This document shows positions 58,053 through 64,000 of a stretch of DNA of 64,000 bases, piece after piece. Source of the stretch: Lysobacter sp. Root916 (GTDB taxonomy: Bacteria; Pseudomonadota; Gammaproteobacteria; Xanthomonadales; Xanthomonadaceae); the NCBI RefSeq assembly GCF_001429785.1, contig NZ_LMJF01000011.1, forward strand, positions 182,385-246,384, in the 5' to 3' direction. The notes beneath the pieces were generated by a model. The model ran no database searches. It was not told the DNA's origin and worked only from the letters and a program-made list of their open reading frames with translations. Each line of letters begins with the position of its first letter. Within the stretch, counting starts at the first letter, position 1. Made by a program: the position numbers and the translations under genes.

Positions 58053-58265
58053 ATGGCCCTGTGCAAGTGGTGCGACGAACAACCCGCCGACCCCGCATCG
58101 GCGGTGCAGTGGTGGCTGTTCCTGCCCTTGATTTGGCTGTGGATACCGTCGCCGTCGCGCGGAAAGTACTGCAGCGATTGCGCCGGCGGTTTCAACCTGA
58201 TCGGCGCGCTGGTGTTTATCGCCTCGCTGGCGATCGCCTTCGTGCTATGGGTGATCTTTTGGTAA
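58053..58265 (+). CDS. Small zinc-ribbon membrane protein
   Basis: This 70-residue protein has Cys pairs CKWC at residues 4-7 and CSDC at about 41-44, which could bind a zinc ion. They sit around a first hydrophobic stretch, and a C-terminal span (LIGALVFIASLAIAFVLWVIFW) follows. GGAGGCGGGACG precedes the ATG. It lies 22 bp after ubiE, so it may be co-transcribed. I do not recognise a family. Confidence 0.65.
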   Translation: MALCKWCDEQPADPASAVQWWLFLPLIWLWIPSPSRGKYCSDCAGGFNLIGALVFIASLAIAFVLWVIFW

Positions 58266-58300
58266 CGCGCCGCGTCGCCGCGTAGGACAGGAACGCCGAC

Positions 58301-58756
58301 ATGAACCTCCGCGACTACCGCGACAGCGACTGGCCGCGACTGTGCGAGATCCACGACGCCGCGCGTCGCGACGAACTGGGCGCCAGCGGCCTGATGGACG
58401 CGTACCTGAGCCTGGAGCAGACCGCCGACAACGAGGGCCTGTTCGACGCCCGTGTGGTCGTCGCCGAGGTCGACGGCCGTGTGCTGGGTTTCGCCGCGTA
58501 CTCGGATGAAGAGCTGACCTGGCTGTACTGCGACCCGCCCGCGTATCGACAGGGCATCGGCCGCGCGCTGCTGCGCCATGCCGTGGCCGCCTGCGCGGGC
58601 GACCTCTACACCGAAGTGCTGGTGGGCAACGAAGCCGCGTTAGCGCTGTACCGCTCGGAGGGATTCGACGTGCAGCGCACGTTGGAAGGCAAGCTCGCCG
58701 GCAACGAAGCCTTTGCCGCCTCGGGTTATTACCTCAAGCGCAGCGGCCCAGCCTGA
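58301..58756 (+). CDS. GNAT family N-acetyltransferase
   Basis: This 151-residue protein has the GNAT core: YRDSDWPRLCEIHDAA at the start, VVVAEVDGRVLGFAAYSD, the acetyl-CoA loop YRQGIGRALLRHAV and the C-terminal NEAALALYRSEGF. The substrate is unknown. It follows the small zinc-ribbon gene by 35 bp and converges on the Gdx gene, with a hairpin between them. Confidence 0.88.
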   Translation: MNLRDYRDSDWPRLCEIHDAARRDELGASGLMDAYLSLEQTADNEGLFDARVVVAEVDGRVLGFAAYSDEELTWLYCDPPAYRQGIGRALLRHAVAACAGDLYTEVLVGNEAALALYRSEGFDVQRTLEGKLAGNEAFAASGYYLKRSGPA

Positions 58757-58789
58757 GCGCGCGAGCGCGCCCAGGCGCAGCGCGCTCAG
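58753..58789. terminator. Hairpin between convergent GNAT and Gdx genes
   Basis: CTGAGCGCGC (58753-58762) and GCGCGCTCAG (58780-58789) form a 10-bp stem with a 17-base loop. The arms overlap the stop codons of the two convergent genes, so it would serve both. Confidence 0.5.
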
Positions 58790-59118
58790 TGCACCAGCTT
58801 CAAGCCGATCACGCCGCCCACGATCAGACTCAAGCACAGCAGCCGCGCCGCGGTCGCGGGTTCGCCGAACGCGACGATCCCCGCGATCGCCACGCCGACC
58901 GTGCCGATGCCGACCCAGACCGCGTAGGCGGTGCCCACCGGCAGCCACTTCAGGGCCAGTGCCAGCATCGCGAAGCTCGCGACCGCGGACGTCAGCCCGA
59001 TCACGCTGGGCCACAGACGCGCGAAGCCCTCGCTTTGCTTGAGCGCGATCGCCCACACGATCTCTAGCAGCCCGGCGCCGACCAGCAGCGCCCAGGCCAG
59101 CATCGCCGCGCGCGTCAT
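58786..59118 (-). CDS. gdx: SMR-family guanidinium exporter Gdx (SugE)
   Basis: This 110-residue four-span protein of the small multidrug resistance family has WALLVGAGLLEIVWAIALKQSEGF, LPVGTAYAVWVGIGTVGVAIAGIV and GGVIGLKLVH. These follow E. coli SugE/Gdx, with the central Glu of TM1 in place, so guanidinium export is more likely than broad drug efflux. It lies 7 bp after the SDR gene on the same strand. I see no guanidine riboswitch in front of the pair. Confidence 0.88.
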   Translation of the reverse strand: MTRAAMLAWALLVGAGLLEIVWAIALKQSEGFARLWPSVIGLTSAVASFAMLALALKWLPVGTAYAVWVGIGTVGVAIAGIVAFGEPATAARLLCLSLIVGGVIGLKLVH

Positions 59119-59125
59119 CGCCGGC

Positions 59126-59866
59126 TCAGGCCGAGAAGCCGCCGTCGACCGAGATCGCGGCGCCGGTGATGAAACGTCCGCCCGGACCGGCCAGGTGCGC
59201 GACCGTGTCGGCCACGTCCTCGGCTTCGCCGTAACGGCCCAGCGGCAGGCCGGCGCGCTGGTGCTCGGCGCCTTCGCCGTCGGCAGGATTCATCTCGGTG
59301 TCGATCGGACCGGGCTGGACCACGTTGGCGGTGATGCCGCGCGCGCCCAGATCCTGGGCCAGGCCCTTGCTCAGGCCGACGGTGGCGAACTTGGTCAGCG
59401 AGTACAGGGTCATGCCCGGCGCGCCCACGCGTTCGCCCAGGCAGCTGCCGATGGTGATGATGCGGCCGCCTTCGCCCATGTGCTTGGACGCGGCCTGGGC
59501 GGCCGCGAACGGCGCCTGCACGTTGATCGCGATCGCGCGCTCGAAGCTCTCGCGCGACTCGTCCTCGAACGGGCCGTACATGAAGATGCCGGCGTTGTTG
59601 ACCAGGATGTCGATGCGGCCGAACTCGGCCACGGTGCGCTCGACCGCGGCGACCACCGCGTCGGGATCGGCGCTGTCGGCGCGGATCGCGAGCGCGCGCC
59701 GGCCGCCGGCTTCGATCGCCGCGACCACGGCCAGCGCCCGCTCCTGCGAGGCGGCGTAGGTCAGCACCACGTCGGCGCCGTCGCGCGCCAGGCGCTGCGC
59801 GGTGGCCGCGCCGATACCGCGGCTGCCGCCGGTCACCAGCGCCACTTTGCCTGCCAGAGGGGTCAT
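59126..59866 (-). CDS. SDR family oxidoreductase
   Basis: This 246-residue classical short-chain dehydrogenase has the cofactor loop TGGSRGIG, NNAG in ILVNNAGIFMYG, a catalytic Ser in ITIGSCLG and YSLTK (YxxxK). The C-terminal substrate loop and the final VDGGFSA are as usual for FabG-like enzymes. The substrate is unknown. It is the first gene of a two-gene unit with gdx. The frame runs on to 60013, but the ATG at 59866 gives the normal N-terminus. Confidence 0.92.
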   Translation of the reverse strand: MTPLAGKVALVTGGSRGIGAATAQRLARDGADVVLTYAASQERALAVVAAIEAGGRRALAIRADSADPDAVVAAVERTVAEFGRIDILVNNAGIFMYGPFEDESRESFERAIAINVQAPFAAAQAASKHMGEGGRIITIGSCLGERVGAPGMTLYSLTKFATVGLSKGLAQDLGARGITANVVQPGPIDTEMNPADGEGAEHQRAGLPLGRYGEAEDVADTVAHLAGPGGRFITGAAISVDGGFSA

Positions 59867-60082
59867 CGTCTTGTTCCGTAGGAGGGAGGCCGCCGATGCT
59901 AGGCGCCTGCGCGCGCCCGCGCAGCCGGGCGCGCGGGACTGACTGTTGCAGCGGCTCACGGCGGAAAGCAGCGTTGCGGGGCCGGCGCTGACCGGGCCCG
60001 GGCGAACCGCCATGCTGTGCGGTGCCCCCGGCGCGGACTAGGCGCTAAACTCGAACGCTCGATCCCTTGCCGTGGGCCTTCC

Positions 60083-62029
60083 ATGCGTTATTCGATCCTT
60101 ACCGTTTGCCTCGCCGCCGCGCTCGCCCTGGGTTGTTCGCGCGAGGCCGCGACGCCCGCCGACGGCGCCGCCCCTCCCGCCGCCGCCAAGACGGAGACCG
60201 CCGTGACCAGTCCTGCCGTGGTCGACGCGCATTCCTACGCCCAGCCGGACAAGGTCCGGATCGACGACCTCGCCCTGCAGCTGGCGGTCGACTTCGAGCA
60301 CAAGCAGCTCAGCGGCTCGGCCACCTACACCCTGAACTGGGTGGACAAGGCCGCGACCCAACTGGTGCTGGACACGCGCGGCCTGAACATCGAGAAGATC
60401 GTCGGCGAGCGCAGCGACGGCAAGTGGGACGATCTCAAGTTCGCGCTGGCGCCGGCCGACAAGTTGTTCGGCAGCAAGCTGACCATCGAAACGCCGGAGC
60501 GCAACGCGCGCGTGCGCGTGACCTACAAGACCTCGCCGGACGCGTCGGGCCTGCAGTGGCTGACCCCGGCGATGACCGAGGGCAAGAAGACGCCCTTCAT
60601 GTTCAGCCAGTCGCAGCAGATCCACGCGCGTTCGTGGGTGCCGCTGCAGGATACGCCCAGCGTGCGCTTCACCTACACCGCGCACGTGACCGCGCCCAAG
60701 GACGCGATGGTGCTGATGAGCGCCGACAACGATCCCAAGGCGGCGCGCGACGGCGACTACGAATTCAAGATGCCGCAGAAGATCCCGTCCTACCTGCTCG
60801 CGATCGCGGCCGGCGACCTGGTGTTCCAGCCGATCTCGCAGCGCAGCGGCGTGTGGGCCGAGCCGGCGATGGCGCCCAAGGCGGTGGCCGAGTTCTCCGA
60901 CACCGAGAAGATGATGGAGACCGCCGAGAAGCTGTACGGCCCCTACCGCTGGGACCGTTACGACATCCTGGTGCTGCCGCCTTCGTTCCCGTACGGCGGC
61001 ATGGAGAACCCGCGCCTGACCTTCGCCACTCCGACCGCGATCGTCGGCGACAAGTCGCTGGTGTCGCTGATCGCGCACGAGCTCGCGCACAGCTGGTCCG
61101 GCAACCTGGTGACCTTCTCCACCTCCAACGACGCCTGGCTCAACGAGGGCTTCACCAGCTACGTCGAGAACCGCATCGTCGAAGTGCTCTACGGCAAGGA
61201 GCGCGCCGACATGGAGAGCCTGATCTCGCGCAACGAACTGCGCAGCGAGTTCACCGACGCCAACAAGCCGCTGCAGGCGCTGGCGATCAAGCCCGGCGCG
61301 CTGGACGACCCGGACAACAACCTCACCGGCACCGTCTACACCAAGGGCGCCTGGTTCCTGCAGTTCCTGGAACAGCGTTTCGGCCGCGACAACTTCGACG
61401 CCTTCCTGCGCGGCTACTTCGACCACTTCGCGTTCCAGAGCATCTCGACCCAGCAGTTCGTCGACTACGCCAAGGCCAATCTGCTCGACAAGTACCCGGG
61501 CAAGGTCACTCAGGCCGAGTTCGACGCCTGGTTGTACGAGCCGGGCATCCCGAGCAACGCGCCGCAGACGCCGTCGGCGCGCTTCGACGCCATCGACGCC
61601 GCGCGCAAGGCCTGGCTGGACGCCGGCACCTTGCCGGACAAGGCCGCGACCGCCAAGTGGTCGACCCAGGAATGGGTGCACTTCGTCGAAGGCATGCCCG
61701 ACACGCTCAGCGTCGATCAGCTCAAGGCCCTGGACGCCGCCTACAAGCTCACCGGTACGCCCAACGGCGAGATCGCGCAACGCTGGTATCCGCTGACCGT
61801 GCGTAGCGGCTACACCCAGGCCGACGCCGCCATCGCCGCGTTCCTGCAGCGCATCGGCCGCCGCAAGCTGATCATGCCGACCTACAGCGAACTGGTGAAA
61901 ACGCCCGCCGGCCTGAAACTGGCCGAGGACACCTTCGCCAAGGCCAAGCCCGGCTATCACCCGATCACGACCGAATCGGTCGAAGCGGTGATCGCCAAGG
62001 CCAAGGCCGCGCCGCAGGCGGCCAAGTAA
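60083..62029 (+). CDS. M1-family aminopeptidase lipoprotein (LTA4 hydrolase-like)
   Basis: This 648-residue protein has a lipoprotein signal with lipobox LALGC, an Ala/Pro-rich linker, an N-terminal beta domain, and the zinc peptidase core: GGMEN, HELAH (His332, Glu333, His336) and Glu355 in NEGF. A helical C-terminal domain completes the leukotriene A4 hydrolase-like form. It trims N-terminal residues from peptides, probably in the periplasm. The frame starts at 60017, but the ATG at 60083 gives the signal peptide. Confidence 0.93.
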   Translation: MRYSILTVCLAAALALGCSREAATPADGAAPPAAAKTETAVTSPAVVDAHSYAQPDKVRIDDLALQLAVDFEHKQLSGSATYTLNWVDKAATQLVLDTRGLNIEKIVGERSDGKWDDLKFALAPADKLFGSKLTIETPERNARVRVTYKTSPDASGLQWLTPAMTEGKKTPFMFSQSQQIHARSWVPLQDTPSVRFTYTAHVTAPKDAMVLMSADNDPKAARDGDYEFKMPQKIPSYLLAIAAGDLVFQPISQRSGVWAEPAMAPKAVAEFSDTEKMMETAEKLYGPYRWDRYDILVLPPSFPYGGMENPRLTFATPTAIVGDKSLVSLIAHELAHSWSGNLVTFSTSNDAWLNEGFTSYVENRIVEVLYGKERADMESLISRNELRSEFTDANKPLQALAIKPGALDDPDNNLTGTVYTKGAWFLQFLEQRFGRDNFDAFLRGYFDHFAFQSISTQQFVDYAKANLLDKYPGKVTQAEFDAWLYEPGIPSNAPQTPSARFDAIDAARKAWLDAGTLPDKAATAKWSTQEWVHFVEGMPDTLSVDQLKALDAAYKLTGTPNGEIAQRWYPLTVRSGYTQADAAIAAFLQRIGRRKLIMPTYSELVKTPAGLKLAEDTFAKAKPGYHPITTESVEAVIAKAKAAPQAAK

Positions 62030-62037
62030 GCGACGCC

Positions 62038-63006
62038 ATGCGTTGGCGTCGCGCCAGACTCGCGGCCGCCCTCGTGGCGGCCGCGTTGTTTGCGACCGTT
62101 ACCGCGCTGCTGTGGCGCGATCCCTATCGCGTGGTGCTGGCCGACTACAACCGCCAGCGCATCGTCGCCGGCCTGTCGCGCGACAGCCTCAAGCTCGACG
62201 ACCATCGCTGGGTCTACGCCTACAACGACGAGGCGCCGGCCGGCGCGCCTGTCGTGGTGATGGTCCACGGTTTCACCGGCAGCAAGGAAAACTGGTACCC
62301 GTTGGCACAGCGGCTGCGCGGCCGCTACCGCTTGCTGATTCCCGATCTTCCCGGCTGGGGCGAAAGCCAGCGCCGCGACGGCGGCGACTACGGCTTCGTC
62401 GCCCAAAGCGCGCGCCTGGCGCGTTTCATCGAACAAGTGGCGCGCCCGCGCGGCAACGAGGTGGTGCTGCTGGGCCATTCCATGGGCGGCGGCATCGCGG
62501 CCCTGACCGCGGCGCGCTATCCGCGCGCGGTCGATCGCCTGGGTCTGTTCGACGCGGCCGGCGTGCGCTTTCGCGACAACCGCTTCGGCGTCGAGGTGCT
62601 GGCCGGCCACAATCCCTTCGCGGTCGCCGACGGCGCCGGCCTGCAACGCTACCTCGACACCGTGTTCTACGACGCCGCCGCCAAGCCGACGATCCCGTGG
62701 CCGGCCGACGAGATCTACATCGCGCGCCGCAAGCGCGATGCCGCGTTCGAGCAGACGGTGCTCAACCGCATCGGCCGCGGCCCGGAACGCTTCCTGCCCG
62801 GCGAAGAAGCCGCCAGGATCCGCCAGCCGACGCTGCTGCTATGGTGCCGCCAGGACGCGGTGATCGACGCCAGCGCGATGGCGCTGTACGCCGCGCGCAT
62901 GCCACAGGCGCGACAGGTGCTGCTGGACGGCTGCGGCCACATGTCGCCGGTGGAGCGGCCCGACGCGGTCGCGCAAGCGGTCGCGCAGCTGGCCGGGCCG
63001 CACTGA
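62038..63006 (+). CDS. Alpha/beta hydrolase with N-terminal signal/anchor
   Basis: This 322-residue protein has an N-terminal hydrophobic segment (RLAAALVAAALFATVTALLW) that anchors or exports it. The fold shows VMVHGFTGSKENW (oxyanion), the nucleophile elbow GHSMGGG, Asp in LLWCRQDAV and His in GCGHMSPVERP. It resembles bacterial lipase/hydrolase-type enzymes. The substrate is unknown. It lies 8 bp after the M1 peptidase gene. Confidence 0.88.
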   Translation: MRWRRARLAAALVAAALFATVTALLWRDPYRVVLADYNRQRIVAGLSRDSLKLDDHRWVYAYNDEAPAGAPVVVMVHGFTGSKENWYPLAQRLRGRYRLLIPDLPGWGESQRRDGGDYGFVAQSARLARFIEQVARPRGNEVVLLGHSMGGGIAALTAARYPRAVDRLGLFDAAGVRFRDNRFGVEVLAGHNPFAVADGAGLQRYLDTVFYDAAAKPTIPWPADEIYIARRKRDAAFEQTVLNRIGRGPERFLPGEEAARIRQPTLLLWCRQDAVIDASAMALYAARMPQARQVLLDGCGHMSPVERPDAVAQAVAQLAGPH

Positions 63007-63050
63007 GCCGCCATCCCTACGAATCCGAAGAACCGACACGGGACACGCCG

Positions 63051-63776
63051 ATGAACGCCAGGACTCCGATGCTGCTGCTCGCCGCCACGCTCGCGTTCGC
63101 CGCCTGCAAGCCGGCCGAAGACCCCAAGGCCGCCGCCGCGGCCAAGGCCGCGACCGACGAGAAGGCGGCCGAGGACATGGCCAAGTCCTTCGAGGCCGCC
63201 GTGGCCTTGAACAAGTGGGACGTGGCGCGCGCGCACGGCGACGTTCTGACCGCGCAGTACCCGAACAGCCAGGCCGCCGCGCGCATCAAGGCGCAGTACG
63301 AAGTGGCCAAGGTCGAAGCGGTCAAGGCGTTGGAGACGCGCCGCCTGGCCGCGCTGTGGTCGTACCAGACCCAGCCGGTGCTGTCGGGCGGCGAGCAACG
63401 TTCGGCCGCGCTCTACGCCAAGGACCACATCGACACCGACGGCGGCGGTCCGCGCGAAGTGCGGCTGATCTTCCGCGATCATCCGGAGTGGGGCCGCAGC
63501 AGCTATCTGGTGTTGCAGGCCGGCGATTTCGATTGCTACGGCGGCTGCAAGGTCAAGCTCAAGGTCGACGACGCCGCGCCCAAGCCGGTGGCCGCGAGCC
63601 GTCCCAAGACCGACGAGGCCACCGCGATGTTCATCGAGGACGAGCGCATGCTGTGGCGCACCGTGCGCGGCGCCAAGACGATCGCGATCGAGTTCCCGGT
63701 CAAGGCCGGCGGCACCCGCACCGCGGTGTTCGAAGTCGGCGGCCTGGACGCCAGCCAGATGCCGGGCTGGAAATGA
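63051..63776 (+). CDS. Hypothetical lipoprotein
   Basis: This 241-residue protein has a lipoprotein signal (LLLAATLAFAAC). A coiled-coil-prone Ala/Lys/Glu-rich segment (residues about 25-100) is followed by a beta-rich domain with two Cys in FDCYGGCKVKL that may pair. I do not recognise a family. It lies 44 bp after the hydrolase gene and overlaps the muramidase gene by four bases, so the two are coupled. Confidence 0.8.
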   Translation: MNARTPMLLLAATLAFAACKPAEDPKAAAAAKAATDEKAAEDMAKSFEAAVALNKWDVARAHGDVLTAQYPNSQAAARIKAQYEVAKVEAVKALETRRLAALWSYQTQPVLSGGEQRSAALYAKDHIDTDGGGPREVRLIFRDHPEWGRSSYLVLQAGDFDCYGGCKVKLKVDDAAPKPVAASRPKTDEATAMFIEDERMLWRTVRGAKTIAIEFPVKAGGTRTAVFEVGGLDASQMPGWK

Positions 63777-64000
63777 AGGAACGCGGCTGGCGCATCGCCG
63801 CCGCGCTGACCGGCCTGGCCGCGATCGCGCTGCTGGGCGCGGTACTGGCCTGGCAATGGTTCCTGCATTGGCAACCCGATCGCGCTCGTTACCCGCTGCG
63901 CGGCATCGACGTGTCCCACCATCAGGGCGCGATCGACTGGCGCGCGGTCGCCGCAGACGATGTCGCCTTCGCTTATCTCAAGGCCAGCGAAGGCGGCGAT
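63773..64000 (+). CDS. GH25 muramidase (lysozyme), 3'-truncated
   Basis: The window edge cuts the gene after about 76 codons. The protein has an N-terminal membrane span (IAAALTGLAAIALLGAVLAWQWFL) and then GIDVSHHQGAIDWRAV, the start of the GH25 1,4-beta-N-acetylmuramidase domain, with the first catalytic Asp in GIDVS. It would act on peptidoglycan from the periplasmic side, anchored by the span. It is translationally coupled to the lipoprotein gene. Confidence 0.85.
   Translation, partial: MKERGWRIAAALTGLAAIALLGAVLAWQWFLHWQPDRARYPLRGIDVSHHQGAIDWRAVAADDVAFAYLKASEGGD

Noticed and set aside
59867-60082. Possible guanidine riboswitch before the SDR-gdx pair
   Set aside because: The leader on the minus strand lacks the conserved segments of guanidine-I, -II or -III riboswitches that I could look for by eye.

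Overview
The window is very GC-rich chromosomal DNA, densely packed with genes on both strands. Protein sequences, gene order (lptM-dapF-DUF484-xerC-hslVU; algZ-algR-hemC) and short palindromic spacer repeats of several recurring types point to a gammaproteobacterium of the Xanthomonadaceae, most probably Lysobacter or a close relative. The genus is inferred from resemblance, not proven. No tRNA, rRNA, CRISPR array, transposase, phage gene or plasmid function was seen, so this looks like core chromosome with accessory metabolic cassettes.

Layout. 0-5 kb: the end of an epimerase, an ABC-2 exporter pair, a DUF4031 protein, a MASE2-GGDEF diguanylate cyclase and a VOC protein. 5-9.5 kb: a DedA-rhodanese fusion beside a two-gene nicotinamide-to-NAD salvage unit (NAMPT-type nadV plus an NMN adenylyltransferase/Nudix fusion), then a class I methyltransferase. 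9.5-16.6 kb: a divergent AhpD-like/LysR pair, then a molybdenum hydroxylase module: mocA and xdhC (cofactor cytidylylation and insertion) diverge from an exported two-subunit IorAB-like enzyme and a di-heme lipoprotein cytochrome. 16.7-23 kb: a Czc-type heavy-metal efflux operon. 23-28 kb: a TonB-like lipoprotein, an esterase, the algZ/algR two-component pair and hemC, with a block of spacer repeats between algR and hemC.

28-35 kb: a DUF481 protein and a cytoplasmic molybdopterin oxidoreductase operon best matched to the sulfite dehydrogenase SoeABC, with an extra 72-residue membrane protein and a double palindromic repeat inserted in frame in soeA. 35-43 kb: a WYL regulator overlapping a patatin phospholipase, two tandem exported S9 peptidases and YbaN. 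43-50 kb: lptM, dapF, DUF484, xerC, an M23 peptidase on the opposite strand, and hslVU behind a possible heat-shock promoter. 50-60 kb: an ECF sigma factor with a membrane partner, an SDR-DoxX fusion, a secreted two-domain protein (golvesin-like plus LolA/RseB-like), a yeast-type cytosine deaminase, a 7-TM AraC regulator, DUF2306, ElaA, ubiE, GNAT, Gdx and an SDR. 60-64 kb: an M1 aminopeptidase lipoprotein, an alpha/beta hydrolase, a lipoprotein and the start of a GH25 muramidase.

No wholly new defence or mobile system was found. The most notable signals are the palindrome pair inside soeA, the spacer repeats that supply the ends of hemC and hslV, the self-contained molybdenum hydroxylase module with its own maturation genes, and the golvesin/RseB-like secreted protein.
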